Positions 11,395 through 21,879 of a stretch of DNA of 64,000 nucleotides are shown here, piece after piece; position 1 is the first letter of the stretch; each line of letters opens with the position of its first letter. This DNA is from Porphyra umbilicalis (taxonomy: Eukaryota; Rhodophyta; Bangiophyceae; Bangiales; Bangiaceae). The notes under the pieces are model-generated. The model was given only the letters and a program-made list of their open reading frames with translations, ran no database searches and had not been told where the DNA came from. The position numbers and the translations under genes are program-made. The stretch is from NCBI GenBank assembly GCA_002049455.2, contig KV918790.1:186001-250000 (forward strand), given 5' to 3'.

Positions 11395-11418
11395 GGTTAT
11401 GGGCTCAGCTAGCGCTGG
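11395..11418 (+). other. Primer binding site, half-tRNA-iMet type
   Basis: Immediately after the LTR the sequence begins GGTTATGGGCTCAGC and ends GCGCTGG. Drosophila copia has GGTTATGGGCCCAG at this place, where half of the initiator tRNA-Met, cut in the anticodon loop, primes reverse transcription. The ~24-nt match to the copia-B site shows that the site is conserved in this genome. Confidence 0.75.
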
Positions 11419-11598
11419 CACACCTGGGGTCACCTGTCTTCCCTTTCCCGTGCGGCACACCACCCTCGGGCGCGGGCGCGCGTTCACCCGGACGGGATCT
11501 GACACACCCGCCCGGGACAAACAGGGGACCTGTGGCCGCTGTTGTCTAGCGGCAGGGCGGCGGGACCTCCTCACTTCCCCTCATTCGGGGTCGGGGAG

Positions 11599-12973
11599 AT
11601 GGAGGGGGAGTCGTCCCGGGGCCCGCAGCCCCGGTTCGACAAGATCGACGAGAACTACAGGACGTGGGCGACGTACTGCAAGGCCTACCTCAAGAACCGA
11701 GCCGTGTGGTCGGCGGTGGTGGAGCCGCGCCCGCTCGTCACGCCGGTCCCGGTGAGGGATGCGGCGACGGCCGCCGCGATGGCGACGGCAAACGAGCAGA
11801 CCAGGGCGGCGGCCGCCTGGGACCGGAAGAACGAGGTCGCACTCTATGACATCATGATGGCGGTCAAGCCGCACCTGTTGAACATTGTGGAGGACTGCGT
11901 CACGGCCAAGGAGGCGTGGGTCAACCTGCGCATCCTCTTCGAGGACGACACAACCTCCCGTCGGGCCGAGCTGGAGCAGGAGCTGGCCGTCCTTAAGATG
12001 GGCGGCGGCGTGACCATTATCAAGTTTGTGGGGCGGGCTCAGGGATTGCGTAACGACCTGGCCACGGCCGGGGTGGTGGTGAGCGAGCACTCGATGGTGC
12101 TACATGTGCTGCGGGGTCTGCCCTCGAGCCACGGCATGATAAAGACCGTGCCAGAGAACCTGCCGGCGCCGTTGCGCCTACCCGCGGCGACGGCGAAGCT
12201 GCTCAACGTGGAGAAGCAGATCAAGGCCAACGACGGCGGCGCGCCCCCGACGGGGCAGGCGTTTATGGCGGGCGCCAACCCCGTGGCCCCAACGACGGGG
12301 AAAGGCAAGCGGAAGAAGACGTGTTTCTACTGCAAGCGGCCGGGCCACTTTGTCAACGAGTGCCGCACCCGCAAGGCTGACGACGCCAAGCGGGGCGGGG
12401 ACGGCAACAAGGGCCATGGCACGGGGGGGGAGCTCATGGGCTTTGCGGCCCGCGCCCCCCATGCGGCGGACGGGGTCCAGTCCCTGGCCAACAACGCCAA
12501 GGTGTGGCTTGTTGACTCCGGCGCCACCCACCACATGGCGACCGGGCGCGGGGATTACATGCTGGCCAAGAAGGAGAATGGGGCGGGCATCACGCTCGCG
12601 TCTGGGGGCATGGCCGCAGTGGTGGGGGAGGGGATGGCCACCATCAAGACGAACGGCAACCACCGGGCGAACACGATCACCCTGAACAACACCTTGTGCG
12701 TCCCCGAGCTGCGGGAGAACCTACTCTCGGTGGCTACGGTAGACAAGGTGGGGGGCGCCGTCGCCTTCCTCGGTGGCCGGTGCTACCTCTTCCAAGAGGC
12801 TGACACCATCCGCGAGACGGGCGTCCTCGCGAAGGCGGGCGCGACGGGCGCAATGGACCTGCGCGGGCAATACATGCTCGGCGGGGGGGGCGGCCCACCC
12901 GAGGCAATGGTGGCCTCGGCGGCCGTGGCGGGGGTGCAGGTGATTTGGCACCGCCGGTTCTTCCACTTGGGAT
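11599..12973 (+). CDS. Copia-A Gag, protease and start of integrase
   Basis: The start chosen is the ATG at 11599 (MEGESSRGPQPRFDKIDENY); an upstream in-frame ATG exists at 11542. Order: a Gag capsid-like region with the copia LYDIMMAV/AKEAWVNLRILFED pattern, a zinc knuckle CFYCKRPGHFVNEC (CX2CX4HX4C, near 12330-12370), the aspartic protease active site VDSGATHHM (near 12510-12535), then the GAG-pre-integrase segment ending WHRRFFHLG. There the coding sequence is cut by the insertion at 12974. Downstream codons in the same frame up to 13203 belong to the inserted DNA. Protease and knuckle residues look intact. Confidence 0.9.
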
Positions 12974-15532
12974 CGTCGGCGGTTCTGCCAACGTGCTTGT
13001 TCGGTTACTTCAGAGTGTTTCGAGAGCCCCACCGCATGGTGCTCCCGGGCAATGTGCGATTCCAGGCTGGAGACGGACTGTTGACAGATTGGTGCTCCCC
13101 AGATTTCGACTGCATCGACCATTCCGTGGCAAAGTCAATGGGAAAGCGCTGCGTGCGGCCAAGTCCCAGCGGCGTGGGCTACTTTCCCTCAAATTCGGGA
13201 TGAATCCAAGCATACCGCGCTCAGGCCGCTTCTCAATTGCGGCACAAGAATCTCAAAGCGGTTTGTCCGATCTTGGCAAGGGCTCTGCAGCGTCATGAGA
13301 CCGGAATATCGCCCGCATTGCCAATCCGACGGGGCTCTGCGGGGCTCCTGATCTCGTTCTCCAGATCCTCTGGCTGTCAGCTGATCTGGCGATCCAATCT
13401 GCGTTGCCCTATCTGACAGACCGTGATGCTGACAGTAACTCTGCCCGTCGGCGACAGGTGTCGATGCTTCTCATTGGATAAAAGCCGTGCGTCCTTTTAT
13501 ACGCTCCTTTCCCCTTGTTTTTACAGAATAATGATTGGTTTGGGGCCGTCCTTTACCCCGGAGATTACCCCAATATTATATTGATTTGCGGAGGGGGGGC
13601 TCTACGCTGGTGGCGGATGCCATTGTGGACCGATCGTGAGGCGGGTCGTCGTGGGACCGGCAATGGCGGCGGCGGCAGGCCGAATGGGCAGGCAGCAGCC
13701 GGCACGGACACCCCCCCCCCCCCTCACCGACCCGTGTGCTGTTGCAGAGGGCGCTATATGGCCCCACCCCCACCCGCCACCCGCACTTCGCCCTCGACGG
13801 CGGTCGTGGCGGTGGCGGTGGCGGTGGCGTCGGCGGTGGAGGTGGCGGCAGCGGCGGCGGAGGCGGCTGCAGCGACGATGGCGGCGGCAGCGACAACGGA
13901 GGCGGCGGCGGCGGCGACGCGCAGCAGCTGCACCCGCCACTCCTCTGTGGACGTGGAACGGCCGCGCGTCGGTGGGGATGGGGGGCGGTCGCCGCCGCCG
14001 CCGCGGTGGCGCCGCTGTGCATCGCGCGCTGCCGTGCGGCGTCAAGAGCGGCGGCTGTGGCAACCGCGGCGCCTGGCCGCTACCTCTGGCGGCAGGACGT
14101 GGAAGCGGCAGTGGCCGCTCGTCGCTTGGGGTTCGGGCGGGATCGACGCCGCCTCCAAGGCACGCGGCTGCGCAGCGGCAAGGGATGCGGCGGCGGCAAT
14201 GCCGGCGCACCGTCGACGCTGTTCGTGGTGGGGAGCGGCGGCATCAACGGCTGCGCGTCGGTCTGGATGGGGGAGGTGGGGCCGCCAGCGCCGCCACAGT
14301 GGTGCCGCGGCGCAATGCGCGCGCCAGCGCGGCGTCAACGGCGGTGGCGGCGTCAGGAGTGGCGCACTGCTCACACGTTTCTCCCCGCCACGTCGCCGCG
14401 GCATCGCCGACGCAGGGCCGCGGCCGCGCGCGGGGCGGCCGCTCGGCGACGCAGCCGCCGCCGACGGGCCGCGGGAGCGGCGGCGGCCGTCGCGGTCGCT
14501 CCGCCGGCGGCCGCCGTCGGCGCCGCCCGCCGACGCGCCCGCGGCGGCAGACGCGGCAGAGGCCCCGCCGGCGGGTGCGGGCGCAGCCGCGCCTGCGGCC
14601 GACGCGCCCGCCGCGCCGCCGCCGCCGCCGAAGGCCACCGCGGCGTCGCCTGACGGGACCGCGGTGCGGGCGGGGGGGCGGGCCGCACCGGCGGCGGGCG
14701 CAGGCCGCCCCGCGGCGCCGTTGCCCGCGTCGCCGCCGCTGCGGTGGCGGCTGCCCGTGGCCAAGGCGCCGCCGACGGCGGCGCAGGCGGTGGCCGACGG
14801 GCACGCGGCGGCGGGGCTTGTGGAGATCCCCACCGCCCCGACGGGAGGCGACGCCGGGCGGCCCGATGGAAACGACGGCGGCCGCGGCAGCGCGGCGCCG
14901 GCGACGCGCGCCGCCCCGGCGCCCGGGGGTGCGTCGACGCACAGGCGACACCCCCGCCGCCGTCCCCACCTCCGTCGCCCACGCCGGGGCGCTCCGCCGC
15001 CGCGACCGATGCGCAGGCGGCACTGGCAAGAGCGTCACCACCGCCCCCCCCCCGCGCCCCCACACCGCAGGTGGCCCCCCCCCGCTCCGCCCCGCCGTCC
15101 CCGCCGTCGCCGCTCACGCCACCGCCGCCGCCACCGACGGCGGCGACGGGCGCCGCCGCAGCGGCCAGTCCGCCGGCGTCCGCCGCGGCGCGCCCCCCCA
15201 CCGACCCCCTATCATCATCGTCGCCCCGCGCCGGCCGCCGCGCCCGCACCGCCGCCCGGGCACCGCGCCAGCGCTCCGCGTCGCCGCCGCCGGCGCGCGC
15301 CGACGCGGCAGTTGCCGCCGGCGGTCGCGACAGCGTCGACGGTCCGCAGCCGACGCCGTGGCCCGTGCCGCCCGCCGCGGGCGGCGGCGGCGGCACGGCG
15401 GCGCGCCGCCGCTTGTCGGGCTCCCGCCGCGCGAGCCGAAGAGGGTTCGTCGCCGCCGCCGCCGCGCAGATTGACGCGTCCGCGCCGTCGGTGGCGGGCG
15501 GCGGATGCGGCGGAGTTGGCGCGGCGGCCGAC

Positions 15533-15567
<35 letters not shown>

Positions 15568-16374
15568 GAAGGCAGACCGCGGCGGCGCGGCGGCGGCCGA
15601 CGGCGGCGCCGACGCGGCGGCGGCCGGTGACGCGCCTTGCCCCCACGTGGTGGCGGATGCCCCCTCCCCCGCTCTCGCGGCCGGCTGTCTGCCGGCCGAC
15701 GCACTGCGGAACGACTGGGACGGGTGGGCGGCGGCGGCAACGGCCAACCACCACGCCGCCGCGGGCGCCGCCGCCGCGGGTGCTGACGGCCCCGCCGCCG
15801 CCTCCCCCCCGCCGCCAAGGCGCTCGTCGCCTACGTGCTCGCCGTCGGGGGGCAGGACGCGGTGCTCGCCGCCCACGCAGCGTTCTTGGCCTACCGCTAC
15901 GGCGCGGGGGCGGCGCAGCTGGGGAGGGACCTCGACGTGAGCGCGCTGCTGCGGGGGCGCCGCGCCTACGCGGTGGCGCGGTCGGCGGCGGCTGGGGGGG
16001 GGGGGGGGGGTCCCGCTGGGGGTTGCGGCCCGCTGACGCGGCGGGCCGCAGGGAAGGGGGGGAGGGGGGGGCGGCCGCTACCGCGGCCGCGGCAGCAGCG
16101 GCGTTGCGTGATCGACAATGTCATTTGACTAATTTGGTTCGTCGCATGTCCGTCATTGATTGGCACTAAATTGGATTAACACATCTGCATCCGCCAAATA
16201 GTACTGAAACATATGCTCAAAATCAGTGGTAAATAATTTGCGCAGATTATGCCAGTACCGTCTGCGACACATTTAGCCTGCCTGTGCGACTCTCTGGCGA
16301 CACTTTGTTATATTGTGTCGCCATTGTGTCGCCCATAAGGAACCAAAGAGTCACCTTGCGCACGACCGCCGACG
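12974..16374. mobile_element. 3.4-kb GC-rich insertion with short inverted ends, nested in copia-A
   Basis: The ends are CGTCGGCGGT and its inverse ACCGCCGACG, flanked on both sides by AT (12972-12973 and 16375-16376). Removing one AT plus the insert (3403 bases) puts the two copia frames back in phase, so the borders are well supported. The centre (about 13600-16120) is extremely GC-rich with GGC/CCG arrays, open in several frames. The edges are AT-richer, and the right edge has repeated TGTCGCC motifs. No transposase was recognised, so it may be non-autonomous. A natural-looking protein stretch lies near 15830-16000. Confidence 0.7.
15700..16000 (+). pseudogene. Possible captured coding fragment inside the insertion
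   Basis: Two segments read like real protein in a sea of low complexity. One is around LPADALRNDWDGWAAA (near 15700). The other, in another frame after a C run near 15810, contains QDAVLAAHAAFLAYRYGAGA and ends LLRGRRAYAVARS. The break at a C homopolymer may be a sequencing or true frameshift. I do not recognise the family. A piece of a host gene carried by the insertion is possible but unproven. Confidence 0.3.
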
Positions 16375-16376
16375 AT

Positions 16377-17635
16377 TCAGCAACCTGGCCAAGGCGGCCA
16401 AGATCGTGAAGGGGCTACCCCCGTCAGAGGTGGTCCCGGAGCGGGTGGCGGGGGCCATATGCCACCCCTGCGCACAGGACAAGCTGACCAGGGCACCGCA
16501 CACGGCGTCTACCACCACTGCTCCCCGCATGACCCTCATCCACTCGGACAACAGCGGGCCCTTCACCCCCTCGTTGGGGGGGGCGCTCCACTTCGTCACA
16601 CTCCTTGACGACAAGACCAAGCTGCTGTTGGCCGTCCCTATTGCGGCCAAGAGCCACGTCGGGGCCGTCCTGCGGGCGAAGATTCCCATGCTGGAGCGGC
16701 TCTGCGGCGACAAGGCCAAGCGGATCCGGTTCGACGGGGCAAAGGAGTACGTGACCACGGAGATGCTCGACTGGTACGCGTCGGCGGGCATCGACTACGA
16801 GGTGACCCCGCCGTACTCGTCGCAGAGTATCAGGGCGGCCGAGCGGATCAACAGAACGATCAAGGAGATGGTCCGGTCCTTGTTGGCGGATGCGTGCATG
16901 GGGCAGGAACTCTGGGCGGAGGCGCTGGCGGCCGCCGTCTACGTGCGCAATCGGTCGCCCCATGCGGGATGCGACCTGACGCCCTGGGAGGACTTCACCG
17001 GCGAAAAGCCGGACGTGTCGGGATTCCGCAAGTGGGGCTCCAAGGCCTACGCCCTGCAGTCAGACAAGCTGCAGCGCGGGATGAACCCCAAGACCATGGA
17101 AGGGTACATGGTTGGGTACGGGGCGGGGGGCTTGGGCTACCGGGTGATGAACCCGATCAACAACACGGTTGTGGTGCGGCGGGACGTTGCCATCGACAAG
17201 ACTGGCGGGATGGCCAAGACGGGCCAGCCGCCCAAGGGCGTGCACTGGCACGAGGGGGTCGAGGCTCCGGGCGACGGTCGCGAGCCTGCGGCGGGGGGCA
17301 CCCCTGCCCCCACGCCGGGGACGTCCCCGGCACTCACCCCGTCCTCCTCGGGCACTGACCCGACCACCGTTGGGGTGGCCCCCATTGAGGACGCTATTAA
17401 GGCGGCCCAACGAATGGCCCTCCCTCCCTCCGACGACGAGTCGGGGAGCGAGGAGGAGGAGGTGAGGCGCTACCCGGTGAGGAACCGGGTGCCCCCCCGG
17501 CACTGGGGGGGCGGTGCCAACGCGGCAACCACGACCACCGCTGCTGGAGGGCGCAACGGGGTCCTCCGTGACCAGCTCCTCCCGCCTCCCAAGGACGTGC
17601 AGGAGGCGCGAGCGCGGCCGGACTGGCCGAAATGA
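16377..17635 (+). CDS. Copia-A integrase
   Basis: This continues the polyprotein after the insertion. It holds the C-terminal part of the HHCC zinc region (CHPC) and the integrase core with its catalytic set: Asp in LIHSDNSGPF (near 16545), Asp in RFDGAKEYV (near 16733) and Glu in IRAAERINRTIKEM (near 16840). Then comes the copia C-terminal region with a GYGAGGLGYRV-like strand and a Pro/Ser-rich acidic linker. The frame ends at TGA 17633-17635, inside the conserved stretch leading to reverse transcriptase. By comparison with the family, a Trp would be expected there. The N-terminal zinc part is split by the insertion. Confidence 0.9.
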
Positions 17636-19111
17636 AAGGCGGCTCTGGAGGTGGAGGAGGCGTCGATGACCCGCAACAAGGTGTGGCGCGTGGCCGACAA
17701 GCCGAGCGGGCACCGGGCGTTGCGGACGAAGGTCATCCTAGACTACAAGTTCAAACAGGACGGGATGCTGGACCGGTACAAGGCGCGGTTGGTCGCGCTG
17801 GGTTGCGGGCAGCGTCCCGGGAGGGGTTACCACGAGACGTGGGCGCCGGTCCCCTCGGCACCCACCACGCGTGCCTTGCTGGCTACGGCGGCAGCGCGTG
17901 GATGGCACGCCCACCACGTGGACGTGCGGACGGCGTACATGAACGCGTCGATGGACGTGGACGTCTACTTGATCATCCCCGACGGGTTCACCGTTGCTGG
18001 CAAGGAGGGCATCATGCTCAAGGCAATGTACGGGACCAAGCAGGCCGGGCGCCTGTGGCGGACGCACTTGCACAACGCCCTCACGGGGATGGGGGCTGTC
18101 CAGTCGGACGCTGACCCCTGCGTCTACCACATAATAGTGGACGGGCACAAGGTCATCGTGGAGGTGCACGTCGATGACATCGTCGCGGCGGGCAAGAACT
18201 TGGAGGCGGTACTGAAGGTCAAGGCCATGATCGGGCAGGTCTTCGACATCCGCGACCTCGGGGAGGCAAGCGACTACTTGGGCATGCAAGTCAAGTGGGA
18301 CAGGAAGGCGGGCACCGTCTCTCTCAGCAACCCGCGCCACACCGCGGGGATCCTGGCTGACTTCGGCATGGAGGACTGCAAGCCCAACATGACACTGATG
18401 GTGCACGGGCTGGTGCTCGGCGACGGCGAGCGGTTGGAGGAGCCCAACCGGTACGCCGAGCTGTTGGGCTCGCTGCTCTTCTCGGCCAACCAGACCCGGC
18501 CCGACATTGCTTTTGCCGTGGGCCAGCTGGCGAGGCGGATGGCCATCCCCACGAAGGGGGACATGGCGGCCGCCAAGGGGGTGGTACGCGACCTCAAGGG
18601 CACCAAGGACATGGGCTTGGTCTACGGGAAGGCCGAGCGGCTGACTGGGTGGGCAGACTCGGACTGGGCGGGCCACGTGGGCACGCGCAAGTCTACTACT
18701 GGGTTTTTGTTCACCCTGCATGGTAGGCTCATCTCCTGGCGCAGCCGTCTACAAGGCTTGTTCACCTCCTCTACAATGGAGGCCGAGTACGTGGCGGCGT
18801 CAGACGGCGTCAAGGATAGCCTGTGGCTGCGGCGGCTGGTCGGTTTTATGGGGGAGGACTCCAGCCCGGTCACTCTCAAGGAAGACAACCAGGCCTGGTT
18901 GGCCCTGGCGACCAACGGGGCTTTCTCGGCCAAGAGCAAGCACGTGGACGTACGGTTCCACCGTGTGCAGGACAACGTGACGCGGGGAGAGGTCTTCCTG
19001 GAGTACACGCCGACGGGGGAAAATCTGGCAGATGGCTTTACCAAGGCCTTGGAGGGGCCTGCCTTCCTCAAGTTCCGACGGGGGCTGGGGGTGCGGGTGA
19101 TGCGTGAGTAG
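17636..19111 (+). CDS. Copia-A reverse transcriptase and RNase H
   Basis: It is in the same frame as the integrase, straight after the TGA; the first Met is at 17651. The reverse transcriptase palm is clear: LRTKVILDYKFKQDG, KARLVALG, HHVDVRTAYMNA, YGTKQAGRLW, and the catalytic HVDD box (HVDDIVAAG near 18170; usually YVDD in copia). RNase H follows with TGWADSDWAG, STTGFLF, STMEAEYVAAS and SKHVDVRFHRVQD. All catalytic Asp/Glu residues look present, so this half would be competent if translated. It would need readthrough of the TGA and the N-terminal half from another copy. Confidence 0.92.
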   Translation, partial: KAALEVEEASMTRNKVWRVADKPSGHRALRTKVILDYKFKQDGMLDRYKARLVALGCGQRPGRGYHETWAPVPSAPTTRALLATAAARGWHAHHVDVRTAYMNASMDVDVYLIIPDGFTVAGKEGIMLKAMYGTKQAGRLWRTHLHNALTGMGAVQSDADPCVYHIIVDGHKVIVEVHVDDIVAAGKNLEAVLKVKAMIGQVFDIRDLGEASDYLGMQVKWDRKAGTVSLSNPRHTAGILADFGMEDCKPNMTLMVHGLVLGDGERLEEPNRYAELLGSLLFSANQTRPDIAFAVGQLARRMAIPTKGDMAAAKGVVRDLKGTKDMGLVYGKAERLTGWADSDWAGHVGTRKSTTGFLFTLHGRLISWRSRLQGLFTSSTMEAEYVAASDGVKDSLWLRRLVGFMGEDSSPVTLKEDNQAWLALATNGAFSAKSKHVDVRFHRVQDNVTRGEVFLEYTPTGENLADGFTKALEGPAFLKFRRGLGVRVMRE

Positions 19112-19164
19112 AGTGCACGGCTTTCGGTTTGTGTGCCCGTGTGACGTGGGTGTGCCTAGGCCGT

Positions 19165-19171
19165 GGGGGGG
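19165..19171 (+). other. Polypurine tract of copia-A
   Basis: A run of seven G sits directly before the 3' LTR, the usual site of plus-strand priming. Confidence 0.65.
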
Positions 19172-19401
19172 TGTTGAGCCGGCAGGCTTTACGGCCTCGG
19201 CTAACACTGCGGTGGTACTTGCGTGCGAGTAGATTTGGGTGGCCTCCTAGACAGCGTGTCTAGGAGGCGGTGAGTTTTAGCAGGGCGATCGACCGGTAGG
19301 GTCGGGCGGTCGGGATTTACCCTGGGCCGTGCCCATATAGGGGCGACGGCGTGGTGCCGGTGGGCGCACGGGGGGGAAAAATCAACGCGTGTTTCTCATC
19401 A
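19172..19401 (+). repeat. 3' LTR of copia-A
   Basis: It is 230 bases, from TGTTGAGCC to TTTCTCATCA, about 96% like the 5' LTR, and followed by the target duplication CGTAG. Confidence 0.95.
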
Positions 19402-19406
19402 CGTAG

Positions 19407-21540
19407 TCCACTGCCACAGGTGACCGGCCCAGCGGCAGCCGCGTCGGCATTGACTGGCTGCAGGGTCCGTTGAGCGCGGCAACGACGCGCGGTGTCCCCT
19501 CATTTGGCGAGGCATGGTCGACAGCAGGCCCCATGCCGCGTTCCATACCGGGTCTTTTGTCGTCTTTGGGGCATCGTGATGAGTACCGTGGCTGCTGTTT
19601 CTCTATGCTGCCTCTCTACCATTTCGGGGTGGTCCCGCGCGTCGTATACCAAAAGGGTGGCGGCCCCGAGTGGAACGGCGTCCTTGTCGTCATTGGTCGC
19701 CGCGTGGTCGCCTCCACCCCACCCGCCTGCGGTTTTTGGAAACGTCACAGGCGGCGCCGCGGCCGCGGCGGCGTCACTGCCCCTGGACGTCGACGTGGAT
19801 GCGACGGCGACGGCCGCCGCTGCTGGCACCCTGCACGTTGCTGCCCGTGCGGTCGCCCTGTGCCGCTTCCGCGCCAAAATGGCGTCGGCGCGGGTGCGGC
19901 GGGCGGCGTCGGGAGGGGTTGGGGGGGGAGGGGGGCACTTTCCAGCTCGGACGTCCATTGCGAAGGCGCGCGCCCGCGTTCGGGGACGGTATGTGCGGCA
20001 AAGCACTTGAACGCCGTCGTGGCATATATGCGGGGGAGGACGAGTCCGGGGTGAAGGAGGGAGCGGGTAGGCAACTACACTTTGACCACCACCATACTCG
20101 ATTGACAACAGTTCCGCCCGAGCAGGCGAGGTTGGACAGAGGCGCTTGACCGCGCAACAGTGGCCGCAGCAGCGGCAACGCGGGCGGCCGCGTTCCACTC
20201 CGCCGCCGCGTGGCTCCCGCGACGCAGCGGCGTGGCAGGGGGGGAGGGCAGGGTGCCCCACTGCCGACGAGGCGGATGCTGCCCGCGGGGGTGTGCGCTG
20301 CCACCCCACCACGCCGCCGTCCGCCCGCCGGCCACGCCAACGGCCGCCGTGCGTGCGGCGGAGAGGGTCGGGGGGGAGGGGACGGACATGCGCGCGTCGC
20401 ACTGGTTGGCGGATCCCAGCAGCCGCAGCCGCCGGGGTTTACCTTCCTGCCACGCCTGGTGGAGGAGGCTTTCGCGGCAGACACCGTGCGCCATGTCGCC
20501 ACGCCCACTTCGGCGGCTCCCGTGGCGGCACCACCGCTGCTACAGGGGGCGCACGACACTGCTGGGGGGCGTGAGGCGCCGGCGGCGGTAGCCCGCGGCG
20601 CAAGGCGAGCGGTGGGGTGCACGGGGTTAGACATGGAGGCGGCGAGCGGCGGGCTTGGCATGTCGGCGTGTCCGGTGCCCACTTTGACCTCTACGGCGTC
20701 GGTGCGAGGGGTGCGACAGAGCGAATTCATGGCCAAAACCCCTCCGTATAGCTTGTCCGTCGGTTATTGTACCTTGGGCGGCGATTTAGGGGAGTTGGGG
20801 CGAAGAACTTTCGACGTGTCCGGGGAATGGGCCTGTTTCCATTCCCCACCGGGGGAAGTCTGCGAGGATTCGGATCCCGCCGGAGATCATTTCACCGGCG
20901 GCACCCGCGGCTCCGAGCCGCAGCACTCTCTGTAGCCACAGAGAAGCGCCGCCCCGATCCGTCCCCAGCTCCCTTAAGGAGCCGCCGCCCGCGGCTCCCT
21001 CCTGGTCCCCCGGCTCCCCACGTCCGCTGTTTTTCCGCTGCCCACCGTCCCACCCTGGAGCCCGCACTCCGTGCCCGACCACTGTTTTTCTCATTTTCGA
21101 GGGGGCCTCTTCTTGAGTGCGTCAATTTCTTTTCCGGACTGTTCTGGTCCATTTTTTTCGTCTGCAGCTCGACTAATAAATAGAAACGTCACATGGCACA
21201 CGCGGGCTCTCTCTCTCTCTCTTGGTAACTGTGTGTGCACCTGCGTGTGTGTGTTTACTTTCGGACGTGAATGAAAGTTTGCGTCGGCGCTGGATGCGGA
21301 AGATGGCTGGCGGGACGGTCGGGCACCCACCGCCCTTCACGTCCGCCTTGGCGACACGCCGCGCCCCCCCCCCCCCCCTGCCCCTGCCGCTGACGCCGCC
21401 CACCCCTCCCCCCCCGCCACCACCGCCGCCGGCCGTCGACGACCCAGTGTCGCGAGCGTGTTGTTTCTCTGTAGCGCTTGCCATGCCCCGGCGTTTTGGG
21501 GCTCTATGCTTCGAGGCTGTTCGTTGCGCTTCGCGCCTTC
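19407..21540. other. No recognised gene; GC-rich with overlapping open frames
   Basis: Frames up to 320 codons occur on both strands between 19470 and 20935, but they overlap one another and are Arg/Pro/Ala-rich, as expected from composition. I see no domain or splice pattern. 21200-21230 has a CT dinucleotide run, and 21363-21380 a C run. Confidence 0.35.
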
Positions 21541-21544
21541 TTTA

Positions 21545-21873
21545 ATGTGCGTACGTGCGTTTATGCGTACCTGCGTATATGCGTACCTGCGTATGTGCGT
21601 ATATGCGCACCTGCGTATGTGCGTATATACGTACCTGCGTATGTGCGTACGTGCGTACCTGCGTACCTGCGTATATGCGTACCTGCGTACCTGCGTATAT
21701 GCGTACGTGCGTACCTGCGTATGTGCGTACGTGCGTACCTGCGTATGTGCGTACGTGCGTACCTGCGTATGTGCGTACGTGCGTACCTGCGTATGTGCGT
21801 ACGTGCGTACCTGCGTATGTGCGTACGTGCGTACCTGCGTATATGCGTACGTGCGTACCTGCGTATGTGCGCA
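21545..21873. repeat. Minisatellite, 8-bp core with 24-bp higher-order unit
   Basis: The core is variants of TGCGTACC/TGCGTATG. From about 21720 a regular 24-bp unit (GTGCGTACGTGCGTACC plus TGCGTAT) repeats about six times; the earlier half is less regular. Because the core has no stop codon in any phase and 24 is a multiple of 3, most of the six frames stay open here. Those open frames are an artefact. Confidence 0.95.
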
Positions 21874-21879
21874 CTCGTC

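Larger units (their letters stand above)
11165..19401 (+). mobile_element. Ty1/copia LTR retrotransposon copia-A, nearly complete
   Basis: It has 230-bp LTRs at both ends, a primer site, Gag, protease, integrase, reverse transcriptase, RNase H and a polypurine run, in copia order (integrase before reverse transcriptase). The 5-bp target duplication CGTAG is present on both sides (11160-11164 and 19402-19406), so this is an intact integration event. The LTRs differ at about 8 of 230 positions, which points to a fairly recent but not brand-new insertion. Two lesions break the polyprotein: a 3.4-kb insertion (12974-16374) and an in-frame TGA (17633-17635). Confidence 0.95.

Noticed and set aside
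13515-16169. An 884-codon plus frame and a 501-codon minus frame (14371-15876) as large genes
   Set aside because: Both are Arg/Pro/Ala low complexity, overlap each other, and arise from GGC/CCG composition inside the nested insertion.
21545-21873. A CRISPR array, or a telomere
   Set aside because: No unique spacers between repeats, and the 8-bp core is not a known telomere unit; the locus is internal and the window is eukaryotic.
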